Shown here: piece by piece, positions 1 through 8,921 of the stretch | Position numbering within the stretch: position 1 is the first letter of the stretch | How the letters are laid out: each line of letters opens with the position of its first letter | Assembly (NCBI GenBank): GCA_963746735.1 | Contig: CAVVCO010000016.1 | Span: forward strand, 62,001-126,000 | Origin: CAVSWT01 sp963746735 | GTDB lineage: Bacteria; Bacteroidota; Ignavibacteria; Ignavibacteriales; Ignavibacteriaceae | DNA length: 64,000 nt | Direction: 5' to 3' | Notes under the pieces: generated by a model | The model's database searches: none | Told to the model about the DNA's origin: nothing | What the model saw: the letters and a program-made list of their open reading frames with translations, nothing else | Position numbers and translations under genes: made by a program

Positions 1-816
1 GGTGCTTTTGATTCAATACATAATACCAGAGCAAGTTTATTTGCAACCATTGAAGATGCGTTGGAATTCGGTCATAAAGTTCAGAACTCAAAATTAGTTG
101 CCGAGAATAGTCTTTTTGGTGGAGTTGAAGAAGAAGTCTTAATAACTGAACCAGCATTAAACATTATTAATCCCTGGCCTCAAAAAGAAAGGCTTGCTAA
201 AGAAAGAGAAGTAATAGGGTTTTATGTTTCCGATCATCCTTTACGGAAGTATGAGGTTGATTACAAATCTTTTGCAACTATTCATCTTGGTGAAACTGAA
301 CAGCTGGAAGAGATGGATAAAGTTAGAGCGATAGGAGTTATCACTGCCCTTCGCACAAAGATTGATAAATCTAACAGGACTATGGCATTTTTTACATTAG
401 ATGATTTTTCAGGGTCATGTGAATGTTTAATGTTTTCAAAAACTTATGAAAAATATTCAACTATGGTTAAAGAAGAAGAATGCGTAGTAATGATTGGAAC
501 TCCTGAAAGTAGCGGTGACGCAATCAAATTACATATTGAAGAAGTAATTCCGCTTGATCAATCGCGAAGCCGTTTTGCACAAAGTGTTAAAATTATTTTT
601 GATAAAGAGAAAAATAATGAAAAAGACATTTTAACTTTAAAAAGTATTTTTGAAAAGTATAAAGGTGATTACCCGGTTTATATTCATCTTACTAACAATG
701 GTTCTAAAGCAAAATTATTTTATTTAGAAGATTATAAAGTAAATTTATCTGATAACTTTATACAGGAAGTTATAAATTTATTAGGTGAAGATTCACTGTT
801 ATTTAATAAGAAGTAA
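1..816 (+). CDS. dnaE: DNA polymerase III subunit alpha, C-terminal part (5' cut by window edge)
   Basis: Catalytic subunit of the replicative polymerase. Only the last 271 residues are in the window; the frame is open from base 1, so the gene begins upstream. The conserved block GFYVSDHPL (visible residues about 73-81), found in all bacterial DnaE proteins after the finger region, is followed by an OB-fold (about 105-170, with VRAIGVITALRTK and FTLDDFSGSCECLMF), which binds single-stranded template. The tail after about 190 is the poorly conserved C-terminal region that contacts other holoenzyme subunits. The gene ends in TAA and is followed by about 105 bases before the next gene, with no clear terminator hairpin. 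Confidence 0.93.
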   Translation, partial: GAFDSIHNTRASLFATIEDALEFGHKVQNSKLVAENSLFGGVEEEVLITEPALNIINPWPQKERLAKEREVIGFYVSDHPLRKYEVDYKSFATIHLGETEQLEEMDKVRAIGVITALRTKIDKSNRTMAFFTLDDFSGSCECLMFSKTYEKYSTMVKEEECVVMIGTPESSGDAIKLHIEEVIPLDQSRSRFAQSVKIIFDKEKNNEKDILTLKSIFEKYKGDYPVYIHLTNNGSKAKLFYLEDYKVNLSDNFIQEVINLLGEDSLLFNKK

Positions 817-921
817 TTACTTTAATAACAGTTATTCATACTCTAAATGTTGTATAACTCTTAGCTATTTTGTATAATTTGAACCTTAATTTTATTACGT
901 TTGAAAAATTAGAGTAGATTT

Positions 922-1752
922 ATGGCTGACAATGCTAATAATAAATTTTGGGCAGTAATTCTTGGTGCATCTTCTGGTTTTGGTGAAGCTGCTTCAAAAA
1001 AATTAGCAGAAGACGGATATAACATAATAGGAGTTCACCTGGATAGGCAGGCAACAATGCCTAACGTTGAGAACATTATCAATTACATTAAATCTAAAAA
1101 TGTTCAAGTGAAATTTTTCAATGCTAATGCTGCTGATGAAGCTAAGCGTATTGAAATTATAAATGAAATTAATAAATTTGCAAATGGCGAGGCAATTGTA
1201 AAAGTATTAATGCATTCTCTTGCTTTTGGAACTCTTAAACCTTTTATTCCCAAGGATGATGAACAATCGCTAACTAAAGCTCAGATGGAAATGACATTAG
1301 ATGTTATGGCGCATTCGTTAGTTTATTGGACACAGGATTTAGTTCTGAATAATCTGTTAGCAAGAAAAGCAAGAATTTTTGCAATGACAAGTTCGGGAAG
1401 TCATGCAGCGATTCCATATTATGGTGCAGTGTCTGCGGCTAAATCAACTTTAGAATCACATATCCGACAGCTTTCTGTTGAACTTGGACCTATGGAAGTT
1501 TCTGTCAACTCGATAATGGCCGGAGTAACTGATACACCAGCTTTAAGAAAAATTCCCGGAAATGTTTCAATGATTGAAGTGGCAAAAAGAAAAAACCCGA
1601 GAAACAGATTAACTACTCCTGAAGATGTTGCAAAAGTAATTTCTGTACTTTGCAGAGAGGGGGGCGAATGGATTTCAGGGGGAATTATTCACGCAGACGG
1701 CGGGGAAGATGTAGTGAATTATGTGGGACAAAACGGCGAACAAATATTATAA
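922..1752 (+). CDS. Enoyl-[acyl-carrier-protein] reductase-like SDR (FabI/FabL type)
   Basis: Short-chain dehydrogenase of 276 residues. The nucleotide-binding glycine motif GASSGFG is at residues 15-21, a TSSGS serine block near 154-158, and the catalytic pair is Tyr167 and Lys174, spaced Y-x6-K. That spacing marks enoyl-ACP reductases (FabI, FabL) rather than ordinary Y-x3-K SDRs, so reduction of trans-2-enoyl-ACP in fatty acid elongation is the likely role. The C-terminal HADGGEDVV segment is the usual SDR end. It starts at ATG 922 and lies 31 bases before trxA, probably co-transcribed. It is longer at the C-terminus than typical FabL, and the substrate is inferred from the spacing alone. 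Confidence 0.75.
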   Translation: MADNANNKFWAVILGASSGFGEAASKKLAEDGYNIIGVHLDRQATMPNVENIINYIKSKNVQVKFFNANAADEAKRIEIINEINKFANGEAIVKVLMHSLAFGTLKPFIPKDDEQSLTKAQMEMTLDVMAHSLVYWTQDLVLNNLLARKARIFAMTSSGSHAAIPYYGAVSAAKSTLESHIRQLSVELGPMEVSVNSIMAGVTDTPALRKIPGNVSMIEVAKRKNPRNRLTTPEDVAKVISVLCREGGEWISGGIIHADGGEDVVNYVGQNGEQIL

Positions 1753-1783
1753 TCATTAACTAGTAAAATATTAAGGATAAGAA

Positions 1784-2104
1784 ATGAAACCTATTACAAT
1801 AACTGATGATAATTTTGAACAAGAAGTAACAAAATCTGATAAGCCAGTATTAATCGATTTTTGGGCAGCATGGTGCGGGCCATGTAGAATGATTGCTCCA
1901 ATTGTAGAAGAATTAGCTCAAGAGTATGATGGAAAAATAAAAATCGGAAAGCTTGATGTAGATGAAAATCAGCAGACAGCTATTAAATTTGGTGTTAGAA
2001 GTATTCCCACAATATTAATATTTAAAAATGGTGCTCTCAAAGACACAATCATTGGCGCAGTACCAAAAGCACAAATTGTTCAAAGGCTAAGCTCTTCGAT
2101 GTAA
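1784..2104 (+). CDS. trxA: Thioredoxin
   Basis: Cytoplasmic disulfide reductase of 106 residues, the normal family length. The redox motif WCGPC is at residues 30-34, with the preceding FWAAW strand, and the cis-proline loop (RSIPT) lies near residue 75. It supplies reducing equivalents to ribonucleotide reductase, peroxiredoxins and similar enzymes. It starts at ATG 1784 behind an AAGGATAAG ribosome-binding region and is followed 59 bases later by the broken serA. Confidence 0.97.
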   Translation: MKPITITDDNFEQEVTKSDKPVLIDFWAAWCGPCRMIAPIVEELAQEYDGKIKIGKLDVDENQQTAIKFGVRSIPTILIFKNGALKDTIIGAVPKAQIVQRLSSSM

Positions 2105-2163
2105 TTAAAAATATATAGTCGATATCTTTTTTATAACTTTCAACATTAAGGGGTTTAACCTTT

Positions 2164-3222
2164 ATGAAAAAAATAATCATTACTGATGCAGTAGACAGGA
2201 AAAGTGCCGCTATTTTGGAATCAGCCGGCTTTGAAGTTAATTATACACCCGGCTTGTCAAAAGACGAACTAAAAAAAATTGTTAAAGATTATAATGGTCT
2301 GATTGTAAGAAGCGAAACCAAAGTTACCTCGGATGTTATTGAATTGATGGATAACATGGAAGTAATAGGGCGTGCCGGAACAGGCGTTGATAATATTGAT
2401 GTTGAAGCCGCCACACGTAAAGGTATCATTGTAATGAATACTCCAGGCGGAAATACGATTTCCACAGCCGAGCATTCAATGGCTTTGATTCTCTCCATGT
2501 GCCGTAATATCCCTCAAGCCAATCAATCATTACGTGCTGGCAAATGGGATAAAAAATCTTATAAAGGAACTGAACTTCATAGTAAGACAATTGGAATAAT
2601 TGGTCTAGGTAAAATTGGTAGAGAAGTTGCGATTAGATGTAAAGCTTTTGGAATGAAAGTAATTGGATACGATCCGGTATTGTCTGAAGATATTGCTTCA
2701 AAATTAGGTGTAACATTAGTTGACCTGGACTCTCTTTTCAATCAGTCAGATATTATTACGGTTCATGTCCCTCTAACAGACGAAACCAAATTTTTAATTT
2801 CAGATGAAACACTAAAAAAATGTAAAGATGGAGTTAAAATAATTAATTGCGCCCGTGGAGGAATCATAGATGAGGATGCTTTGGTTCGTGCACTAGATTC
2901 AGGTAAAGTTTCTTCTGCTGCTTTAGATGTTTACGTAAAGGAACCACCTGATTTAACTAGCAAGTTAATTCAGCATCCAAAATTAGTTTCAACTCCTCAT
3001 TTAGGAGCTTCTACAGAAGAAGCACAAGAAAAAGTTGCAGTTCAAATTGCCGAACAAATGGTTGACCTTTTTAATGAGACTTCAGTTAAAGGTGCGATAA
3101 ATGCTTCCGCTATTGAAGCAATGGGAAATAAAGAGTTGGCTCCATTTGTAAAGCTTGGTGAAAATTTAGGAGCTATCCATGCTCAATTAATTAAAGGGCA
3201 GTTAAAACAGATTAAATATTAA
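2164..3222 (+). pseudogene. serA: D-3-phosphoglycerate dehydrogenase, N-terminal part of a frameshifted serA
   Basis: First step of serine synthesis: oxidation of 3-phosphoglycerate with NAD+. This part holds the substrate-binding lobe, the NAD-binding lobe (GIIGLGKIGREVA near residues 144-156) and the catalytic set of the D-2-hydroxyacid dehydrogenases: Arg in NCARGG, Glu in VKEPP and His in TPHLGAS. Frame 1 runs into TAA at 3220-3222 just after GQLKQIK. The next frame continues at once with NYSGELLHSS, the normal SerA continuation, so one extra base near 3216-3219 splits the gene. It may be a real mutation or a base-call error. An intact second copy lies at 29630-30829. Confidence 0.85.
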
Positions 3223-3748
3223 TTATAGCGGAGAGTTACTTCATTCATCAACTACTTTACTTTCAACTTCAGTTCTTAAAGGATTTTTGTCAAAGAAGAA
3301 GAGTGAAGTAGTGAATTTAATTAATGCTCCATTTCTTGCTCAAGAAATGGGGATAGTAATTAATGAAACAAAATCAGGTGCAAATTCAAATTATACAAAT
3401 TTATTAACTGTAGAATTTGTTACTGAAAAAGAGCAGAGATCATTGGGTGGGACGGTTTTTGGAAATAGTGAAATACGATTAGTCTATATAGATGATTTCC
3501 ACTTAGAATTAAAGCCTGAAGGACATATGCTGTTCTATTCAAATATTGATAAACCTGGAATGTTGGCGAATGTTGGAAAAATTTTAGCTGATGCAAACAT
3601 TAACATTGCAGGACTTTCATTGGGCAGAATTGATCTCGGTAAAGAAGCTCTTACCGTAATAAATGTTGATAGTGAAATTAATAAAGATGTTGCAAATAAA
3701 ATTTCATCTATCAACGGTGTAAAAAAAGTATATGCGGTAAAAATTTAG
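3221..3748 (+). pseudogene. serA: D-3-phosphoglycerate dehydrogenase, C-terminal part (ASB and ACT domains) of the frameshifted serA
   Basis: Continuation of the preceding gene in the +1 frame. From 3221 it reads NYSGELL and then the intervening allosteric-substrate-binding-type domain. It ends in an ACT domain (about the last 75 residues, EGHMLFYSNIDKPGMLANVG onward) that normally senses serine. A TTG at 3287 could start a free-standing protein, but no Shine-Dalgarno precedes it and the homology begins before it. Joining both parts after removing one base gives a full-length SerA of about 527 residues, the usual length of the long form. No stop or second frameshift was seen elsewhere in the two parts. 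Confidence 0.8.
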
Positions 3749-4007
3749 TATAAGCGGTTAAATCGCTTGACATATTTAATGAATTGTAGTAATTTGTAAG
3801 CAAGCGGGTTGATAAAACAAAGTAATTATAATTTATTACTTAAGGTATTTATCTATTAAATAAACATACTAAAATTTTTAATATAATTTTTCTCGCTTTG
3901 GTGGAGGGACAAAAATTATTAGGGGTATCCTATTTAACTGTCCTCATATCTAGCAAAAGGAACATACACACTAAATAACTATATTCAACACTATAAGGAG
4001 TAATATA
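3749..4007 (+). promoter_or_regulatory. Candidate promoter and structured leader for the secreted protein at 4008
   Basis: This is a 259-base gap. A TATAAT at 3882-3887 could be a -10 element, but no convincing -35 precedes it at the right distance. A TTGACA at 3767-3772 stands alone. Downstream, GAGGGACA (3904-3911) can pair with TGTCCTC (3939-3945), enclosing a smaller AGGG/TCCT helix, so a transcript from the TATAAT would carry a hairpin in a leader of about 110 bases. AAGGAG just upstream of ATG 4008 is a good ribosome-binding site. All of this is pattern reading only. Confidence 0.3.
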
Positions 4008-5903
4008 ATGATAAAACGAATTACCGTTTTGTTAATAGTTCTTTCCTTCTTCGCGTCTTTGGGATTTGCACAATCCAAAAAGATGGTTAAACACAAACTT
4101 CGTACTTTATCTAATACCAAGCAGGTTGAAAATTCTAACTTGGATTTTTATACTGATTATCAGAATAGAAAGATCAGTTTATCAAAAACCCAGGCTGGAG
4201 CTCAAGATGTTGCATTTGCATCTTATGACTGGATTTTTAATAACTATCCGCCACCACTATTACAAATGTATGATTTTACAGGTGATGGAGTAAAAGATCC
4301 TATCCTAGTTGGAACTGATAACTCTACAACACGACATGCGGTAGTTGGTTATATTGATGATTTAGGTGCAAATTCTTATCCGCTTTATGGACTTGACACC
4401 AGTGGTACAATTCTTAGAACCGGATCAGAAAGCCATTTAATTGTAGACGAAGCAAATGGTAAAGTATATGTTGCAACCTACGATTTCTTGCAAGGTCCTT
4501 TATATAATTACTTATGGGAAATTGACCCTAATACAGATATTACCGCAGCTACTAAAATTACCGCTGATGGACTAGCAGGTGGTTGGCCAAGATTTGCATT
4601 ATTAAATAATGGTGAGTTTTGGGAAACTGATGATGCCCCAGGTGACTGGAGAATTATGAAATCTACAGATGGTGGTGTTACATTTGACTCTGTTGGTTAT
4701 GTTGGCGAAGGTGATGCAAATGCTTGGACTTATAGCTATTCAAGCGATCCAATCCTTGCAACTAATGGAACAAAAATGTCTTTCTTTACAGCTATAGAAA
4801 AAAATGGTTCAATTGCCGGTAAAAATGGTGATACTGTCACTGATGAAGATAGTGCAAGTGGAATCTATCATTGGTATTCAACAGATATGGGCGCAAACTG
4901 GCAAGGTGAAATGATATTACTTGATGGTAAAGTAGGCCAAGTATCGAACCGGCCTGATTATGAACCTCAAATGTCTGGTTTCGATATTGGAGATTATATT
5001 GTTGATGGAAGCGGAGTATCACATTTTGTTCATTCCGGTGTTAATACTGTTGCACAATATTCAAATGGCGATACAATTTATACGTATCCGCTTTATTACT
5101 GGAATGATAATCAAAAAACTTGGCTTTCATTGTCTGATACAGCCACAGAATACAATGACCCTGAACCTTCAAGTGCTACTTACACTCATCCTGGTAATAT
5201 GTTGGGAAATGGTAATCCTGCCGTTGCAGCATCTGATGATGGAAAAGTGGTTGTTGTTGTTTGGGTTATCCCTGAATATTCTGGCGATTGGGGACATAGT
5301 TCAATAAATACATATCCTGGAGATGGCGGAGCAAACAGCACCGAAGTATACTATACAGATCTTGTGTATTCATATTCACAAGATGGTGGTATGACCTGGT
5401 CAGCACCGGCTTATTTAGAAAATGGAAAAGATGTACCTGAAGAATGGCCTATTTTAGCTCCAAAAGTTGAAATGGATGGCGATCAAGCAACAATAAATTA
5501 TGCATACTATTTCGATCCAGTTCCTGGTTCAAATATAGTTGGCAGTAACAATGACCTTTCTCCAGATGCAGTTTGGAGATTTAACAGCAAAACATTTACA
5601 GTAGTAGTTGGTGTTAATGATAAGGCCCCGAATAAAATTAACAACTTTACTCTTGAACAAAATTATCCTAATCCATTCAACCCAAGCACTATAATAAAGT
5701 ATTCAATTTCTGAGAAGAGCAATGTTTCTCTTAAAGTATTTGACATGCTTGGGAGAGAAGTTGCTACATTAGTAAATGAAGTAAAAAATGCTAATTCTTA
5801 TGAAGTTAAATTTGATGCTTCTAATTTAGCGTCTGGTTTATACATATATAAATTACAAGCTGATAATTTCAGCATGTCTAAAAAAATGATGTTATTGAAA
5901 TAA
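4008..5903 (+). CDS. Secreted Asp-box (BNR-like) protein with T9SS C-terminal sorting domain
   Basis: Cell-surface or released protein of 631 residues. A signal peptide is seen at residues 1-21, ending GFAQ. Three Asp-box motifs (S-x-D-x-G-x-T/N-W/F) are visible: STDGGVTF near 219, STDMGANW near 290 and SQDGGMTW near 457. Such motifs mark the blades of sialidase-like beta-propellers; a catalytic function cannot be claimed from them. From about residue 546 comes the T9SS type A sorting domain (LEQNYPNPFNPST, then VFDMLGREVATLV, ending MSKKMMLLK), which targets the protein through the type IX secretion system. The start at ATG 4008 has an AAGGAG site. A strong terminator follows, so it is probably transcribed alone. 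Confidence 0.85.
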   Translation: MIKRITVLLIVLSFFASLGFAQSKKMVKHKLRTLSNTKQVENSNLDFYTDYQNRKISLSKTQAGAQDVAFASYDWIFNNYPPPLLQMYDFTGDGVKDPILVGTDNSTTRHAVVGYIDDLGANSYPLYGLDTSGTILRTGSESHLIVDEANGKVYVATYDFLQGPLYNYLWEIDPNTDITAATKITADGLAGGWPRFALLNNGEFWETDDAPGDWRIMKSTDGGVTFDSVGYVGEGDANAWTYSYSSDPILATNGTKMSFFTAIEKNGSIAGKNGDTVTDEDSASGIYHWYSTDMGANWQGEMILLDGKVGQVSNRPDYEPQMSGFDIGDYIVDGSGVSHFVHSGVNTVAQYSNGDTIYTYPLYYWNDNQKTWLSLSDTATEYNDPEPSSATYTHPGNMLGNGNPAVAASDDGKVVVVVWVIPEYSGDWGHSSINTYPGDGGANSTEVYYTDLVYSYSQDGGMTWSAPAYLENGKDVPEEWPILAPKVEMDGDQATINYAYYFDPVPGSNIVGSNNDLSPDAVWRFNSKTFTVVVGVNDKAPNKINNFTLEQNYPNPFNPSTIIKYSISEKSNVSLKVFDMLGREVATLVNEVKNANSYEVKFDASNLASGLYIYKLQADNFSMSKKMMLLK

Positions 5904-5921
5904 TTGGAATAATCTTTTTAC

Positions 5922-5963
5922 GCGGGCGGATCTTCCTATTAAAGGGATATCCGCCCTTTTTTT
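5922..5963 (+). terminator. Rho-independent terminator
   Basis: GGGCGGAT (5924-5931) pairs perfectly with ATCCGCCC (5949-5956) and is followed by a run of seven T. It lies 20 bases after the stop of the Asp-box protein and ahead of the TonB receptor. Confidence 0.9.
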
Positions 5964-6064
5964 GAGTAACATTTGAATTTTATGCTTCATTATTTGTTTG
6001 TTAATTGATTATTAATTACAAATGTTTTAACCCTCAAAAATCAAACTTAAACATGGTGGAGAAG

Positions 6065-8881
6065 ATGAAAAAAATTTTTACTAATGCTTTATTCTCCTTT
6101 ATAATGTGCATATCAACTATTTCATTATATGCACAATCAGGTGTCGGGAAATTAAGCGGAAAGGTTATAGACGCTGCCACTCGAGAACCATTGATAGGAG
6201 CCAATGTCGTTGTAGTAAATTCGGATCTTGGTGCAGCGACAAGTGTTGACGGAGATTATTTTATTCTTAATATAACTCCAGGAACTTATAATGTTAAAGT
6301 CAGTTACGTTGGCTATGCACCCCGGACTGTTCAGGATGTTAGAATTGTTGCCGGAATTACTTATGAATTAAATGTTGAACTTACTACAGACTTTACTCTT
6401 CCAGAAATTGTTGTTGAAGATAAAAAGTTTTTTGAAGAGAAAGCTACAAACACCGTAAAAGTTGTTGATGCAAATCAAATCTCAAAATTACCTGTAGAAG
6501 GAGTTACAAATATTGTTTCACTTCAGGCTGGGGTTGTAGTTGCTGAAGGAAGCGGAGGAATGGATGGAAATGCTACAATAAATGTAAGAGGCGGCAGAGG
6601 CGGTGAAGTATTATATATAATTGACGGTGTCCCGCAAAATAATGTTCTAACAAATTCCAGCGCAGCACAAGTAAGTAATGATGCAATTGAACAAATTTCT
6701 TTTCAAGTCGGCGGATATGAAGCTAAATACGGACAAGCTCAATCGGGAATAGTTAATGTAACAACTAAAAGCGGTTCTCCTAACTATTCATTATTTGCTG
6801 ATGCCATTACTTCTTCACTTACTGATGACTATGGTTTTAATCAATACACTTTGAATTTTAGCGGCCCAATTATTCCTGGAAATGCAAAAAATACAATTTT
6901 TATTTCTGCAGAAAGAGGCTGGTTTTTAGATGCAAATCCGCCAGCCATAACTTTGGAATTCCCGTCTATAAATAAATCATATAACCATCTTTCTAATAAT
7001 GATGCTGGTATATGGAGGCTTTCAGCCCGAACAAATCATAACCTTGGGAATTTTAGATTGACTCTTGGAACTAATATAAATCTAAGAAAAGGCAGAAGCT
7101 TCATAATGTCTTATGCAAAAAGTAATTCTGAATTTAATCCTGCATTTAATCAAAATAATTATTCATTTAATTCCAAGATTTCTCAGACAGTAAGCAATAG
7201 TACTTTTTGGAATTTGAATGTTGGTGTTAGAAGATATCATTCTGAACAATATGATCCGCATTTTGGTGATAATTTATATTTATATGGTGACAGCATTGCC
7301 CTTGCACAACTTGGTGCTACAATTGCTTATAATGGTCAAAGAGTTCAATTGGATGAGAACCAGGTTTTTTACGGATATGGCCGCGTTAATAATTTATACT
7401 CCAAAAATGAAAATGATGTTTTGAACGCAGATTTTGATTTAACTTCACAAATTGACAATCATCTTTTTGAAATAGGTGGAGGAGCTAACTACAATATAGT
7501 TAGATACTATGCTGTGGGACCGGTTCTCTTAGCAGCAGAAGATCCATCATATTCAGAAACTAAAAAGTTTGAAGATCTGCAGCCGACATTATATGGATAT
7601 GATATAACCGGACGAACTAAAACCGGACTTAATGATAAATATGCACCTAAAAATCCATTGTTTGCTTATGGTTATATACAAGATAGATATGAACTTGAGG
7701 ATTTAGTTTTAAATCTCGGATTGCGAATGGATTACTTTGATTCGCAAGCAGATATTTTGAAAAACCCAAGCTTGCCTTTTGCTGGTGGTACTGATCCAAC
7801 TAATTTTGACCCAGGAGATTTTACCAGGAAAAAACCTGAAATTCAATTCTCACCAAGAATCGGACTTGGTTTTCCTGTAACACAGACAACTGTATTTCAT
7901 GCGCAATATGGAAGGTTCATACAAATACCAGCACTAACTGATTTATATACAAGTCAATCAGTTCTGGATCAATTCATTTCTTTTGATCCGCAATATGTTC
8001 AAACAGGTACAATTTCTTCAGAAGAAACAATACAGTATGAAATTGGGTTCCGGCAAATATTAAGCAATATTGCTGCACTTAATATTACAGCCTTTTATAA
8101 AAATATTAAAGGATTAGTAAATCAGCAATTAAACTACTTCCAAAGAAGTGTTGGCGGTGAAGTACTAACTTATATATCACCTGAAAATTCTGATTTCGGA
8201 ACGACAAAAGGTTTAGCATTATCACTTGATGTAACAAGACTAAGTTTCTTTAGCCTATCGCTTCAATATACATATTCAATTGCTGAAGGTACGGGCTCTT
8301 CTACAAGTTCAAGTTTTACAGCTGTATTCAGAAATCAAGATAACAAAGCTCCAAAAGTTATAGCGCCTTTGGATTTTGATCAAAGACATACCGGTGTAGT
8401 TAATCTTGATTTTTATGTGCCCAAAGGTGAACTGGGACTTTTTGAAATGACAAGTGCAAATATTTTGGTGTCTTTCAACAGCGGCAGACCTTATACGCCA
8501 TTAGATTATTATGATATTCTTTCCGGTAGTGATGGTGGGCCAAGTACAGTAGGTTATGTTAATTCACGTTACATGCCAGGTTCGTTCAGAGTTGATTTAA
8601 AAGTTGAAAAATCCTTTGCATTAGGCAGTTTATTAATTTCTCCCTACTTATGGATACAAAATTTATTTGATGCTGATAATGTTGTTAATGTTTGGAGATC
8701 GACTGGAGATCCTTATACGACCGGGTTCTTAAATACAGATTTAGGTAAAGATGCTGTTGCAAATGGCGGACAGGGATATGTTCAAGATTATACTTCGCTT
8801 GAAAGAAACCCTGGAAATTTTGGTATTCCAAGATTAATTCGTTTAGGATTAAAAGTCGATTTCAGAAATATTGGACTATAA
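6065..8881 (+). CDS. TonB-dependent outer-membrane receptor with carboxypeptidase-regulatory-like domain
   Basis: Outer-membrane transporter of about 938 residues. A signal peptide is followed by a carboxypeptidase regulatory-like domain (about residues 30-110, with GKVIDAATREPLIGANV and GTYNVKVSYVGYAPR). Next comes a plug domain (about 130-240, with INVRGGRGGEVLYIIDGVP and YGQAQSGIVNVTTKSG), then the long 22-strand-type barrel. This SusC-like domain order is typical of Bacteroidota importers; the substrate is unknown. The preferred start is ATG 6065, which gives a clean signal peptide; ATG 6053 is an alternative and the frame is open up to 6005. It heads a run with the large surface protein and the PorV-like gene, so it may also help surface protein export. 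Confidence 0.9.
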   Translation: MKKIFTNALFSFIMCISTISLYAQSGVGKLSGKVIDAATREPLIGANVVVVNSDLGAATSVDGDYFILNITPGTYNVKVSYVGYAPRTVQDVRIVAGITYELNVELTTDFTLPEIVVEDKKFFEEKATNTVKVVDANQISKLPVEGVTNIVSLQAGVVVAEGSGGMDGNATINVRGGRGGEVLYIIDGVPQNNVLTNSSAAQVSNDAIEQISFQVGGYEAKYGQAQSGIVNVTTKSGSPNYSLFADAITSSLTDDYGFNQYTLNFSGPIIPGNAKNTIFISAERGWFLDANPPAITLEFPSINKSYNHLSNNDAGIWRLSARTNHNLGNFRLTLGTNINLRKGRSFIMSYAKSNSEFNPAFNQNNYSFNSKISQTVSNSTFWNLNVGVRRYHSEQYDPHFGDNLYLYGDSIALAQLGATIAYNGQRVQLDENQVFYGYGRVNNLYSKNENDVLNADFDLTSQIDNHLFEIGGGANYNIVRYYAVGPVLLAAEDPSYSETKKFEDLQPTLYGYDITGRTKTGLNDKYAPKNPLFAYGYIQDRYELEDLVLNLGLRMDYFDSQADILKNPSLPFAGGTDPTNFDPGDFTRKKPEIQFSPRIGLGFPVTQTTVFHAQYGRFIQIPALTDLYTSQSVLDQFISFDPQYVQTGTISSEETIQYEIGFRQILSNIAALNITAFYKNIKGLVNQQLNYFQRSVGGEVLTYISPENSDFGTTKGLALSLDVTRLSFFSLSLQYTYSIAEGTGSSTSSSFTAVFRNQDNKAPKVIAPLDFDQRHTGVVNLDFYVPKGELGLFEMTSANILVSFNSGRPYTPLDYYDILSGSDGGPSTVGYVNSRYMPGSFRVDLKVEKSFALGSLLISPYLWIQNLFDADNVVNVWRSTGDPYTTGFLNTDLGKDAVANGGQGYVQDYTSLERNPGNFGIPRLIRLGLKVDFRNIGL

Positions 8882-8921
8882 ACTTTTATGTGTTTTTTAT
8901 ATTAAATGGGAATTGAAAAAA

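Noticed and set aside
3210..3225. Programmed +1 frameshift in serA
   Set aside because: The four frameshift sites in the window share no slippery motif, and serA is not known for programmed shifting; mutation or base-call error is simpler.
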